Origin: Halobacillus salinus | GTDB lineage: Bacteria; Bacillota; Bacilli; Bacillales; Halobacillaceae | DNA: 64,000 nt | Assembly (NCBI RefSeq): GCF_004684905.1 | Contig: NZ_SRJC01000001.1 | Location: 558,001-622,000, forward strand | Reading direction: 5' to 3' | Shown: positions 1-8,123 of the stretch, one piece after another | How positions within the stretch are numbered: the first letter of the stretch is position 1 | How the letters are laid out: each line of letters opens with the position of its first letter | Translations under genes and position numbers: made by a program | Notes under the pieces: generated by a model | Databases searched by the model: none | What the model saw: only the letters and a program-made list of their open reading frames with translations | What the model was told of the DNA's origin: nothing

Positions 1-1
1 T

Positions 2-1678
2 TATGCGGAAGTCCTCGGTATACCGACCTTACAGACAGGTGTATTCGGAGGTATCATCGTTGGTATATTAGCCGCTTCGATGTATAACAGGTTCTTTAAT
101 ATAGAATTACCGCAATTCTTAGGATTCTTTGCTGGTAAACGTTTCGTTCCAATCATCACAGCGTTCACATCCTTATTCCTAGGTATGATCATGCTGTGGA
201 TCTGGCCGTTTGCACAGAACGGTTTGAACGCACTTTCTCACTTGATGCTTGAAGGAAACCAGACAATCTCTGCTTTCTTCTTCGGAGTGATCGAGCGTTC
301 CCTTATTCCGTTCGGATTGCACCACATTTTCTATTCACCGTTCTGGTTTGAGTTTGGATCTTATACAAACGCCGCTGGAGAAATTGTCCGTGGTGACCAA
401 ACAATCTTCTTCGAACAGTTGAAAGACGGTGTTGATTTTACAGCTGGTACATTCATGGTTGGTAAGTTCCCGTTCATGATGTTCGGACTTCCTGCAGCTG
501 CACTAGCTATTTATCACACAGCTAAACCTGAACGTAAAAAAGTCGTTGGTGGTATCATGGCATCTGCCGCACTGACTTCATTCCTTACAGGTATCACAGA
601 GCCTATCGAATTCTCATTCTTATTCGTAGCTCCTGTACTATTCGGTATTCACGCAGTATTTGCAGGTTTCTCCTTCATGATCATGGAGATCCTAGGTGTC
701 AAAATTGGACAAACCTTCTCAGGTGGACTAATTGACTTCATCTTGTTCGGTGTGTTGCCTAACCGTACCGACTGGTGGTGGGTCATTATCGTCGGTCTTA
801 TCTTCTCTGTCGTTTATTACTTCGGTTTCCGTTGGGCGATCTTGAAGTTCAACTTGGCTACACCAGGTCGTGAAGACGAGTCAGAAGATGAAGAAGATGA
901 TGGTGAAGTAGGCGACTTGCCATTCGAAATTCTAGAAGCCATGGGCGGACAGAAGAACATCAGCCACTTAGACGCTTGTATTACACGTCTTCGTGTATCC
1001 GTTAACGATAAGAACGATGTCAACAAGAACCGACTTAAGAAGCTGGGCGCATCTGGCGTAATGGAAGTCGGTAACAACATCCAGGCTATTTTCGGACCAG
1101 TATCCGATACGCTTCGAGGACAAATGCAGGATATTATCGATGGTAAGACACCTCGTTCCCGTGACGATGTAGCGGAAACAGTAAACGAGAAGAAACAAGC
1201 AGAAGCGCCTGTTTCAAAAGGTGAACTTGAATTCGTTAGCCCAATTGAAGGTAAAGTAATGTCGATCACAGAGGTTCCAGACCAAGTATTCTCTGGTAAA
1301 ATGATGGGTGATGGCTTTGCAATCGAGCCACAAGATGGTAAGATAGTTTCGCCAGTCAACGGAAAAGTCATGACCGTCTTCCCTACGAAGCACGCAATTG
1401 GTCTTCAAGCGGAGAACGGTATGGAGATTCTGATTCACATCGGTATCGATACAGTTGGCTTGAAAGGCGAAGGCTTTACAGCTATGATTTCTGAAGGAGA
1501 CGAAGTGAAGCAGGGACAAGCATTGATGGAAGTGGACCTTGACTTTGTTAAGGAGAATGCACCGTCAATCGTTACTCCAATTGTCTTCACGAACCTCGAA
1601 GAAGGACAGTCTGTAAATGTTAAAGCATCTGGTCATGTGAAGCACAGCGAGCCGGATGTTGTAGAAATTAAAGGATAA
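2..1678 (+). CDS. ptsG: PTS glucose-type permease EIICBA, 5'-truncated by the window edge
   Basis: Phosphotransferase-system permease that imports and phosphorylates a hexose, most likely glucose, at the membrane. The frame is open from base 2, so the start lies outside the window. Domain order is EIIC, EIIB, EIIA. The EIIC part shows several membrane segments and the family motif GITEPIEF near base 596. EIIB has the phosphorylatable Cys in [10 protein letters not shown] (codon 976-978). EIIA has the active His in [11 protein letters not shown] (codon 1436-1438). An acidic linker near 880-910 joins EIIC to EIIB. ptsH follows after 13 bases, so the two are probably co-transcribed. Substrate specificity (glucose versus N-acetylglucosamine) is inferred from overall likeness only. 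Confidence 0.93.
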   Translation, partial: YAEVLGIPTLQTGVFGGIIVGILAASMYNRFFNIELPQFLGFFAGKRFVPIITAFTSLFLGMIMLWIWPFAQNGLNALSHLMLEGNQTISAFFFGVIERSLIPFGLHHIFYSPFWFEFGSYTNAAGEIVRGDQTIFFEQLKDGVDFTAGTFMVGKFPFMMFGLPAAALAIYHTAKPERKKVVGGIMASAALTSFLTGITEPIEFSFLFVAPVLFGIHAVFAGFSFMIMEILGVKIGQTFSGGLIDFILFGVLPNRTDWWWVIIVGLIFSVVYYFGFRWAILKFNLATPGREDESEDEEDDGEVGDLPFEILEAMGGQKNISHLDACITRLRVSVNDKNDVNKNRLKKLGASGVMEVGNNIQAIFGPVSDTLRGQMQDIIDGKTPRSRDDVAETVNEKKQAEAPVSKGELEFVSPIEGKVMSITEVPDQVFSGKMMGDGFAIEPQDGKIVSPVNGKVMTVFPTKHAIGLQAENGMEILIHIGIDTVGLKGEGFTAMISEGDEVKQGQALMEVDLDFVKENAPSIVTPIVFTNLEEGQSVNVKASGHVKHSEPDVVEIKG

Positions 1679-1691
1679 AGGAGAGATTATC

Positions 1692-1958
1692 ATGGCAGAA
1701 CACACTATGACAATCACAGCTGCAGACGGCGTACACGCTCGTCCAGCTACTGCTCTTGTACAAGTTGCAGGACAATATCAATCAGACGTAAATATCGAGT
1801 ATAACGGAAAATCCGTTAACATGAAGTCCATCATGGGCGTTATGTCTCTTGGTATTCCAAAAGGCGCTGAAGTGAAATTCTCAGCAGAAGGTTCCGATGA
1901 AGCGGAAGCTGTTGAAGCTGTAGTAGCTAAAGCAAAAGAAGAAGGTCTTGGAGAGTAA
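1692..1958 (+). CDS. ptsH: HPr phosphocarrier protein
   Basis: HPr passes phosphate from enzyme I to the EIIA domains of sugar permeases. The 88-residue length is standard. His15 lies in GVHARPAT, the catalytic phosphorylation site. Ser46 lies in NMKSIMGV, the HPr-kinase site that makes P-Ser-HPr the co-repressor of CcpA in Bacillota. A good ribosome binding site (AAAGGAGAG) precedes the ATG. The gene sits directly behind ptsG rather than in a ptsHI operon; no ptsI follows, since a strong terminator lies immediately downstream. Confidence 0.97.
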   Translation: MAEHTMTITAADGVHARPATALVQVAGQYQSDVNIEYNGKSVNMKSIMGVMSLGIPKGAEVKFSAEGSDEAEAVEAVVAKAKEEGLGE

Positions 1959-1970
1959 TCTCTAAGCGAA

Positions 1971-2000
1971 GAGCCGGGCTTAAATGCCCGGCTCTTTTTT
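1971..2000 (+). terminator. Rho-independent terminator of ptsG-ptsH
   Basis: Nine-base-pair stem GAGCCGGGC / GCCCGGCTC with a TTAAAT loop, followed by six T. Confidence 0.95.
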
Positions 2001-2021
2001 CTTTTCATTAGTAAATGTCGC

Positions 2022-2056
2022 TAAAAAATAAGAACCACCAATTGGAGGTTCTTATT
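2022..2056 (-). terminator. Terminator of the leftward SDR gene
   Basis: Stem AATAAGAACC / GGTTCTTATT with a small inner stem. On the minus strand it is followed by a T run. It overlaps the last bases of the SDR gene, whose stop codon forms part of the stem. Confidence 0.8.
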
Positions 2057-2711
2057 TATCGATATATATAGCTTCGCGTCCGTCGTCTTCTTGGAAGATC
2101 TGCTCGGCTACACCACCTGGTCCTTTCAGACTGGTTGGGTTGTCGACGTGATCTGTCTCGTTCCAAAACGGGGTGTTCATTCCACCCATATAGACAGCGG
2201 TTGCTGATACATCTTCTTGTTCCCACTCTTTGTGTAAGCTCTCTGTAAAGCCGCGGACAGCGAACTTGCTTGCACAATAGACACTTTCGTTGTTTTTGCC
2301 TCGTAGGCCAGCTGTTGAAATGATGTTCAGTAGCCTTCCCCCTGATTCTTTCAACTTAGGATAGGCTAGCTGGGTCATGAGGATGGTACCTTTAATGTTC
2401 GTATTCAATGCAAGGTCGATGTCTTCAACTGTCAGTTCAGCAAGTGCTCCGAACACTCCGACTCCAGCATTGTTGATAACAATATCGACTTGGTCGATTT
2501 GACGCAGAGCTTCTATGACGGATGCAGGCTCTGTCACATCACAAATCAGAACTTCAGCGGATCCGCCTTCTTTTTGGATTTCACTTTGGACTAGTAATAA
2601 ATTCTTTTCTGTTCGGCCAAGAAGGAATACTTGATGATTTTCTTTGGCGTAACGATGGGCTAGAGCTCGTCCGAGTCCGGTTCCAGCTCCAGTAATAATT
2701 ACATTTCCCAT
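2052..2711 (-). CDS. Short-chain dehydrogenase/reductase (SDR) family oxidoreductase
   Basis: Classical SDR of 219 residues, a cytosolic NAD(P)-dependent oxidoreductase of unknown substrate. The Rossmann nucleotide motif is TGAGTGLG (residues 7-14), NNAG is at 80-83, and the catalytic set is Ser132, Tyr145 and Lys149 (YCASK), all intact. Ribosome binding site AGGAGG precedes the ATG by about seven bases. It is transcribed alone, convergent with ptsH and divergent from yfhH. The protein is short for the family, with little sequence after the substrate-loop region. Family certain, function not known. Confidence 0.88.
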   Translation of the reverse strand: MGNVIITGAGTGLGRALAHRYAKENHQVFLLGRTEKNLLLVQSEIQKEGGSAEVLICDVTEPASVIEALRQIDQVDIVINNAGVGVFGALAELTVEDIDLALNTNIKGTILMTQLAYPKLKESGGRLLNIISTAGLRGKNNESVYCASKFAVRGFTESLHKEWEQEDVSATAVYMGGMNTPFWNETDHVDNPTSLKGPGGVAEQIFQEDDGREAIYIDK

Positions 2712-2794
2712 ATGATCTCCTCCTATTCTTACGTATATCTATTGTGAAGAAAGCCTGATAAAATGTAAAGAAACAGAGAAACAGGGGGATTAAC

Positions 2795-3130
2795 ATGGAA
2801 AAAAGATATAGTGATTATACAAAAGAAGAATTGCGGAATGAAATCGCAGCCCTTACAGAAAAAGCGCAGAAAGCGGAGCAGATGGGGATGGTGAACGAGT
2901 ACGCTGTCCATGAAAGAAAAATTATTATGGCGAAGTCTTATATACTTGACCCAAATACTTTTGAACCCGGAGCGGTATATGCACTCGAAGGGGATTTGGA
3001 GCATGATTTTTACATTGATTACATGAACGGCATTTTCGCCTGGGGCTTTCGCCAGACGAAAAACGGACAAAGGGTTTCAGGACAAGAGCACGAGGCCTTG
3101 CCGATTGCAATGATTGGAGATAAACTATAA
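2795..3130 (+). CDS. yfhH: YfhH family protein (DUF1811)
   Basis: Small 111-residue cytosolic protein matching the Bacillus YfhH family. An N-terminal helical part rich in Lys and Glu (residues 1-50) is followed by a beta-rich SH3-like half ending near Gly-Asp-Lys-Leu. No catalytic motif is visible and the function is unknown. The order yfhH, sspK, yfhJ, yfhP, mutY follows B. subtilis, which supports the name. The start has GAAACAGGGGG upstream. Confidence 0.85.
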   Translation: MEKRYSDYTKEELRNEIAALTEKAQKAEQMGMVNEYAVHERKIIMAKSYILDPNTFEPGAVYALEGDLEHDFYIDYMNGIFAWGFRQTKNGQRVSGQEHEALPIAMIGDKL

Positions 3131-3138
3131 AAATAATA

Positions 3139-3170
3139 AAACGGCGCACAATACTATGTGCGCCGTTTTT
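3139..3170. terminator. Bidirectional terminator between yfhH and the leftward spore genes
   Basis: Stem AAACGGCGCACA / TGTGCGCCGTTT with A and T runs on either side, so it can serve yfhH on the plus strand and the sspK operon on the minus strand. Confidence 0.85.
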
Positions 3171-3175
3171 GTTAA

Positions 3176-3319
3176 TTAACTGCGTTTTCTTGCTTGTACT
3201 TGGGTAATCTGCTCGGAGAGCGTTTGCTCCGTCTCGCCATTCACCCTGTCACTTAAATGTTTGTTCGTACGATGCTCGGCGAATGCGTTTTTCTTTTCCT
3301 TAAATTTGTACTTAGCCAC
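3176..3319 (-). CDS. 47-residue basic hypothetical protein, overlapping the end of sspK
   Basis: A GTG-start reading frame of 47 codons below usual gene-calling length. GTG lies inside the last codons of sspK, an eight-base overlap (GTGGCTAA), and is preceded by GGGAGG with about seven bases of spacing, so translation is probably coupled. The peptide begins MAKYKFKEKKNAF and ends QARKRS; it is highly charged, has no Cys, no signal peptide and no membrane segment. It lies in the same leftward operon as sspK, suggesting a spore-related role. I do not recognise the family. Confidence 0.7.
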   Translation of the reverse strand: MAKYKFKEKKNAFAEHRTNKHLSDRVNGETEQTLSEQITQVQARKRS

Positions 3320-3485
3320 GTTTATTCCTCCCGATTTGATTGACATCTCGTTCTCTAGAGTGAGCAGCCCTTCCCTGAGGGTCGCTATTGATTTGACCGT
3401 TCGGTCTCTTTGCTAAATATTCACTCTGATCGGCAGGGGCATGAGATACATGGACATTCGGAAAGTTCTTCGCTTTGTTTCGCAT
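3312..3485 (-). CDS. sspK: Small acid-soluble spore protein K
   Basis: 57-residue spore-core protein of the SspK family, a minor SASP made late in the forespore. The sequence opens MRNKAKNFPNV and contains the conserved stretch LAKRPNGQINSDPQGRA, which is characteristic of SspK. Ribosome binding site GGAGG lies seven bases before the ATG. Known SspK genes are sigma-G controlled; I could not find a convincing sigma-G promoter here, although a TTGTCTC / GAGACAA inverted repeat (3499-3517) lies just upstream. The presence of this gene marks an endospore former. Confidence 0.93.
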   Translation of the reverse strand: MRNKAKNFPNVHVSHAPADQSEYLAKRPNGQINSDPQGRAAHSRERDVNQIGRNKRG

Positions 3486-3529
3486 GGATGAGCCTCCTTT
3501 GTCTCTTAGTGAGACAAGGTTAGTTTATG

Positions 3530-3557
3530 TTCATTTGTGGGTTCTATGTGGTACAAT
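3530..3557 (+). promoter_or_regulatory. Possible sigma-A promoter of yfhJ
   Basis: TACAAT (3552-3557) with TTCATT 16 bases upstream (3530-3535); the -35 is weak. Confidence 0.4.
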
Positions 3558-3590
3558 ACGACTGTAAACATTGCCAAGAGGAGCATGAAT

Positions 3591-3857
3591 ATGCAGGAGA
3601 CTTACCAGCGTTTAGCTGAACGTTTATACGAGTTGAACGGAAACTTGACAATCGAAGAAGCAAGGACATGGGTTGAACTTTTGTGGGAAGACTTTGAAGC
3701 AACCTATGCCAAAGCAGGTCATGAATATCAGGGGAGAAAAATGACAGAACAAATCGTGAGCAGGTGGGTAGAACAATATGGTTCTCGACTTCACGAATTT
3801 GTAGCCACAAACCCTAAGTACAAAGAACTCTTCGACAAAAAAGGTCCTTTACACTAG
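3591..3857 (+). CDS. yfhJ: YfhJ family protein (WVELL protein)
   Basis: 88-residue cytosolic protein of the YfhJ family, recognised by the motif TWVELLWEDFEATYAKAG (residues 22-39). No function is known. The start at 3591 was chosen over upstream codons because AGAGGAG (3577-3583) is correctly spaced for it, and this gives 88 residues, the length I recall for B. subtilis YfhJ. It is divergent from sspK, as in B. subtilis. Confidence 0.9.
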   Translation: MQETYQRLAERLYELNGNLTIEEARTWVELLWEDFEATYAKAGHEYQGRKMTEQIVSRWVEQYGSRLHEFVATNPKYKELFDKKGPLH

Positions 3858-3860
3858 TGA

Positions 3861-3896
3861 AAAACCGCGTTGCTCGATGAGCAGCACGGTTTTTTT
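3861..3896 (+). terminator. Terminator of yfhJ
   Basis: Imperfect long stem AACCGCGTTGCTC / GAGCAGCACGGTT, then seven T. Its end touches the stop codon of yfhP on the other strand. Confidence 0.85.
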
Positions 3897-4893
3897 AAGC
3901 TTTCACAATGTTTAGTTTGTCTTGCAGCTTTTCTTCTGTAAATACCCAGCCAGTGTAGGAATTGAGTATTTTTAACTTGTCTTCTCCATGTTCATCATCA
4001 ATTTGAGCAACTGCTACAAAGGGATAACGTCCACGAGAGCGGTAACGCAGATCAATGAACCGCACTTCTGTGTACTCATCAAAATAAGTGATTTCATAGC
4101 GATACACCGGAGAAAAGGATAGAAAAGCTTTAATGTTATGGTCGGACAATGCTTTTTGTACCACCGGGTCTTCATAATCAATCGGTTTATTCACAAAGGA
4201 GTCAAGTATGGTAATGTGTCCATTCTCTGCTCGACCGACATAATAATTCGTCGGTGTCGTAATGGCAATCCTCCAGATGTTTTGTTGGATCGTCGGAGAG
4301 GTTGCGATTTGTTGAACTTGATCGAAATGATTGTGAATGAGTTTGACCAGCTCTCGCTTATCAAAGTATCTCTTCACATAATACAGAGCAATGACAAAAT
4401 AGATGATCAGCCACATTAACCCAGGATCTGCACCCAAGTTCCAAGCGACGATACCCGCTAAATGGAGAATGAAGATATACGGGTCGAATGTGTTGATGAA
4501 TCCATAAGCCACCCATCGTTTTGTGAATGGTCGATAGGCCTGTGTACCATAGGCATTGAACACATCCACAAAGACATGAAGAATAACGGCCAAGAACGTC
4601 CAAAGCCATAAATGTAAGAAATTGACCTCAGGACTGAAGAGGTAGATCAGACTTGGGATACTGATACCCCATAATAAAACAGCTGGTACGGAATGTGTAA
4701 TTCCTCTGTGATGTCGGATGTAGACGGCGTTGTTTTTTAATTTCAAAACGGTGTCAGAATCGGGTGCTTGTGATCCGACTAATGTTCCTACGAGCACGGC
4801 ATTAAATAGCGCTGGATCTTGTTGTACTACTGGGTCCAATGTAGCTATACCGGCAAGCGCAACCCCCATGACAACGTGTGTACCTGTATCCAA
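3895..4893 (-). CDS. yfhP: YfhP, membrane-bound metal-dependent hydrolase family (DUF457)
   Basis: 332-residue integral membrane protein of the YfhP / LexA-binding membrane hydrolase family. The first residues DTGTHVVMG and the later HHRGITHS (about residues 62-69) carry the His and Asp residues thought to bind metal. About five membrane segments occupy residues 5-195; the C-terminal third is soluble. A TTG at 4893 is chosen as start because AAAGGAGGT lies seven bases upstream and it aligns with the usual MDTGTH start. It is divergent from mutY, as in B. subtilis, where the homologue is a repressor or hydrolase of unclear role. Confidence 0.88.
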   Translation of the reverse strand: MDTGTHVVMGVALAGIATLDPVVQQDPALFNAVLVGTLVGSQAPDSDTVLKLKNNAVYIRHHRGITHSVPAVLLWGISIPSLIYLFSPEVNFLHLWLWTFLAVILHVFVDVFNAYGTQAYRPFTKRWVAYGFINTFDPYIFILHLAGIVAWNLGADPGLMWLIIYFVIALYYVKRYFDKRELVKLIHNHFDQVQQIATSPTIQQNIWRIAITTPTNYYVGRAENGHITILDSFVNKPIDYEDPVVQKALSDHNIKAFLSFSPVYRYEITYFDEYTEVRFIDLRYRSRGRYPFVAVAQIDDEHGEDKLKILNSYTGWVFTEEKLQDKLNIVKA

Positions 4894-4957
4894 TGAAATA
4901 CCTCCTTTGACCAACACGATGTTTCTTAAGTAAGTTTACCACGAAGGATGATAATAC

Positions 4958-6046
4958 ATGAATAATCAAGATAGAACGAAACAGATTCTTAATGATTTTG
5001 ATATACAAGCATTTCAACAAGATTTGATTCGCTGGTTTAAAGATGAACAGCGTATATTACCTTGGCGTGAAAACCAAGATCCATATCGAGTGTGGGTATC
5101 AGAAATTATGCTCCAACAGACGAAGGTTGATACTGTCATTCCTTATTTTAATCATTTTATGGAGAAATTTCCTGATCCTGAAAGCCTTGCAACAGCTGAC
5201 GAACAGGAGGTTTTGAAAGCTTGGGAGGGTTTAGGATACTATTCCCGTGCACGCAATTTGCAAACCGCTGTTCGTGAAGTCGTCGAAGAGTATGGCGGAG
5301 TTGTTCCGCATGACCCTAAAGAGCTCGGCGATCTAAAAGGTGTGGGACCTTATACGAAAGGTGCTATTTTGAGTATTGCCTACGATACACCAGAGCCTGC
5401 TGTAGATGGGAATGTGATGAGAGTACTGTCCCGCATTCTACATGTGGAAGACGACATCGCAAAACCGAAAACTAGAAAGGTTTTTGAAGAGTTAGTAAGA
5501 GGCGTCATTTCGACTGAGGATCCGTCCTCTTTCAACCAAGGAATGATGGAGCTAGGGGCGCTTGTCTGTACACCGAAGACTCCCTCTTGCATGCTATGTC
5601 CAGTTCAGGAGCACTGCAGAGCCTTTAACGAGGGAATAGAAACAACGCTTCCTGTAAAGTCATCGAAGAAGAAACAAAAGAAAATCCCTTATAAAATAGT
5701 GATCATCGAAAATAATCGAGGAGAGGTACTGATCGAGCAACGACCAAATGAAGGGTTGCTTGCTTCCTTGTGGCAGTATCCGATGATCCCGATGAAGGAC
5801 TTAGGGCAAGAATCAGCAAAGATATGGTTCGAGGATCAGTACGGTCTGGAAGTGGAGTGGGGGCAGAAACTTGAGAATATCAAACATGTCTTCTCCCATC
5901 TTATTTGGGAAATGGAAGTCGTCAAAGCCCATATCATAAACGGAGAGCTTGATCATGAGCGTGCCCGTTTCGTTTCCAAAGAGGAATTGAACGACTACCC
6001 ATTCCCTGTTTCACACCAGAAGGCACACAAGCATACTAGTCTGTGA
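4958..6046 (+). CDS. mutY: A/G-specific adenine DNA glycosylase
   Basis: Base-excision enzyme that removes adenine mispaired with 8-oxoguanine. The 362-residue protein has catalytic Glu49 in WVSEIMLQQT, the helix-hairpin-helix motif LKGVGPYTKG (126-135), catalytic Asp150 in VDGNVMRVLSR, and the [4Fe-4S] ligands Cys204, 211, 214 and 220 in the expected C-X6-C-X2-C-X5-C spacing. The C-terminal third is the NUDIX-like MutT domain that reads 8-oxoG. The ribosome binding site is GAAGG about nine bases before ATG. The last 11 bases overlap the end of the leftward yfhS. Confidence 0.97.
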   Translation: MNNQDRTKQILNDFDIQAFQQDLIRWFKDEQRILPWRENQDPYRVWVSEIMLQQTKVDTVIPYFNHFMEKFPDPESLATADEQEVLKAWEGLGYYSRARNLQTAVREVVEEYGGVVPHDPKELGDLKGVGPYTKGAILSIAYDTPEPAVDGNVMRVLSRILHVEDDIAKPKTRKVFEELVRGVISTEDPSSFNQGMMELGALVCTPKTPSCMLCPVQEHCRAFNEGIETTLPVKSSKKKQKKIPYKIVIIENNRGEVLIEQRPNEGLLASLWQYPMIPMKDLGQESAKIWFEDQYGLEVEWGQKLENIKHVFSHLIWEMEVVKAHIINGELDHERARFVSKEELNDYPFPVSHQKAHKHTSL

Positions 6047-6260
6047 CAGTATGCGTGCCGCTTGTCCAAGTAGCCTCTGGATGCTCAAGTCCGCCACGAT
6101 GTTTTATTTCTTCGTTGATCTCCCTTAACATCGTAACGCCTTCCGCATTTAAATAAGGGGCTGATTGTGATAGTGCATAATGGAAATATCCTAATTCTTT
6201 ATCTCTCCATGAAGACTTCGGTTCCATACTGAGAGCAGATAAGTTTCGTCCAACGTACAT
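6036..6260 (-). CDS. yfhS: YfhS-like small protein
   Basis: 74-residue protein with the conserved-looking stretch LSALSMEPKSSWRDKELGYF near the N-terminus and GGLEHPEATWTSGT near the end. I associate this with Bacillus YfhS, which also lies next to mutY; function unknown. Ribosome binding site AAAGGAGGG lies six bases before the ATG. It converges on mutY with an 11-base overlap of the coding ends, and no separate terminator is visible. Confidence 0.75.
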   Translation of the reverse strand: MYVGRNLSALSMEPKSSWRDKELGYFHYALSQSAPYLNAEGVTMLREINEEIKHRGGLEHPEATWTSGTHTVTD

Positions 6261-6387
6261 GAAATCCCTCCTTTCCTATACTTTGCTCTACATTTTCTGC
6301 TTCATGCGGAGAAAGGTGCGAGACTTCAGTAGAAGGGGTCTGTTCAAAAAGGAACGTGGATTTTTTTATTCCGAAAGTATAAATGTG

Positions 6388-6393
6388 TATAAT
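6388..6393 (+). promoter_or_regulatory. Possible -10 element upstream of ytpQ
   Basis: A perfect TATAAT, 65 bases before the start codon; no clear -35 partner. Confidence 0.4.
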
Positions 6394-6458
6394 GGGAATG
6401 GACGTATGATAAAATGGTCGAGGCACTGATTTCTTCCATGTTGTAAGGAGGAAAAAAT

Positions 6459-7277
6459 ATGAAAATGACAAGTATCAAAATGAAAAAGAAATTAGAAGAA
6501 CGTCTTGCGAATGAAGAATGGGAAACGACGTTCAATCGTGATAAAGACACGTTCCGCATCGAGTGGCGTGATAGTGGAAATGGCATTACGATTACCTTGC
6601 CTAATGTAATAGCAAAGTACGAATCACGTGGAGAAGCTGCCTTGGACGAGCTTGAAGATCATGTGCAAGAGGCCCTTCGGGTGATGAATGAGGACCATGA
6701 TCTAGAAGGCAAAGAAAAACAGATCTTCCCTGTCATCCGAGCAGGATCTTTCCCTGTGGAGACGAAAGATGGAAAGAAACTGGTCCACCAAGAACATACA
6801 GCGGAAACTCGCATCTATTATGCACTGGACCTCGGTAAGTCCTTTCAGCTTATTGATGAGCAAATGCTTGAGCAAGAAGGCTGGACGAAGGATCGAATCC
6901 AGGAAGTAGCAACATTCAATGTGCGCTCCCTTCCAGTAGAGATGAAGAAAGACAACGTTTACGGAAACGATTTTTACTTCTTATCTACACAGGATGGATA
7001 TGATGCCAGCCGCATCTTGAATGAGGCGCTTCTGGAAGAGCTGAAAGCTGAAATTAAAGGGGAATTAGCCATCAGTATTCCTCACCAGGACGTCATCATT
7101 TTTGCAGATGTTCAGAATCCGGAAGGGTATGACATCCTTGCGCAAATGGCGATGAAATTCTTTGCAGAAGGAACAGTCCCGATCACTTCCCTATCTTTCC
7201 TATACGAAGATAAACAACTGGAGCCTATCTTCATCTTGGCTCAGAAAAAACCGAAATCAGACCGAAAGGACGATTAA
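6459..7277 (+). CDS. ytpQ: YtpQ family protein (DUF1444)
   Basis: 272-residue cytosolic protein of the DUF1444/YtpQ family; biochemical role unknown. The N-terminal half carries FRIEWRDSGNGITITLPN; no membrane segment or catalytic motif is evident. AAGGAGG lies six bases before the ATG. ytpR follows after three bases, so the two are co-translated or at least co-transcribed. The order ytpQ-ytpR-sftA is as in B. subtilis. Confidence 0.88.
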   Translation: MKMTSIKMKKKLEERLANEEWETTFNRDKDTFRIEWRDSGNGITITLPNVIAKYESRGEAALDELEDHVQEALRVMNEDHDLEGKEKQIFPVIRAGSFPVETKDGKKLVHQEHTAETRIYYALDLGKSFQLIDEQMLEQEGWTKDRIQEVATFNVRSLPVEMKKDNVYGNDFYFLSTQDGYDASRILNEALLEELKAEIKGELAISIPHQDVIIFADVQNPEGYDILAQMAMKFFAEGTVPITSLSFLYEDKQLEPIFILAQKKPKSDRKDD

Positions 7278-7280
7278 GAA

Positions 7281-7886
7281 ATGGATGTATTCTATAACCA
7301 GCAAGGTATTGGAGATGTACTTATCCTTCCGATCAAGGAGGGGGATCGCAACCATATCAAACATGAAACTTATGGTGATGTTGTGAAAATTACGGACCAA
7401 CGAGACGGTTCATTGCTTGGGTATAATATTTTCAATGCTTCCCAATACTTTGATATTGATCAAAAAGGGAAGATGCGTCTAACAGAAGATATGCTTTCTC
7501 CAATCAAAGACCTTTTCACTAAAAACCAATTAAACGATGTACTTGATTTTGACCTCGCCCCTAAATTCGTCGTAGGCTACGTGAAAGAAAAAAGCCCTCA
7601 CGAGAATGCAGATAAATTGAACGTATGCCAAGTTGACGTCGGTGAGGAATCACTCCAAATTGTCTGTGGTGCACCAAATGTTGATGCAGGGCAAAAGGTT
7701 GTTGTTGCGAAAGTCGGTGCGACGATGCCGAGTGGAATGAAAATCAAGGATGCTAAACTACGTGGCGTTCCTTCAAGCGGCATGATCTGCTCTGCGAAAG
7801 AATTGGATCTTCCGGATGCTCCACAAGAAAAAGGTATTCTTGTACTGGAAGATTCTTATGAAGTGGGACAACCATTCGAATTTTAA
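7281..7886 (+). CDS. ytpR: YtpR, tRNA-binding domain protein
   Basis: 201-residue protein with an N-terminal DUF4479-like part (about 1-90) and a C-terminal OB-fold tRNA-binding domain (about 95-200) like that of the phenylalanyl-tRNA synthetase beta chain and EMAP II. The marker stretches are [28 protein letters not shown] and [18 protein letters not shown]. It probably binds tRNA or another structured RNA; the target is unknown. It is the second gene of the ytpQR operon and is followed by a terminator. Confidence 0.9.
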   Translation: MDVFYNQQGIGDVLILPIKEGDRNHIKHETYGDVVKITDQRDGSLLGYNIFNASQYFDIDQKGKMRLTEDMLSPIKDLFTKNQLNDVLDFDLAPKFVVGYVKEKSPHENADKLNVCQVDVGEESLQIVCGAPNVDAGQKVVVAKVGATMPSGMKIKDAKLRGVPSSGMICSAKELDLPDAPQEKGILVLEDSYEVGQPFEF

Positions 7887-7899
7887 TATACAGTTGATA

Positions 7900-7930
7900 A
7901 AGACCTCTTTAACGGAGGTCTTCTTTTTTT
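7900..7930 (+). terminator. Terminator of ytpQR
   Basis: Stem AAGACCTC / GAGGTCTT, seven-base loop, then C and seven T. Confidence 0.9.
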
Positions 7931-8123
7931 GCAATAATTTGTACCAATTGCTCAGGAAATGTTGAAGTAAACGTATCCACTTCTCGCGCACTATGGTTAC
8001 TTCCTACTGTTTTATAGGGTAAAAGCAATTTTTAAACGGATTGTAAACCAATTCATGTCTTAAATTTGTTAAAATATTAATAACTACAAGAGTGATTTAC
8101 ATATGAAGAGAGAGTGAGAAATA

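Noticed and set aside
817-1371. Long open frame opposite the EIIB-EIIA part of ptsG
   Set aside because: It lies antisense to a clearly conserved gene, has low-complexity Ser/Pro composition and no ribosome binding site; a shadow frame.
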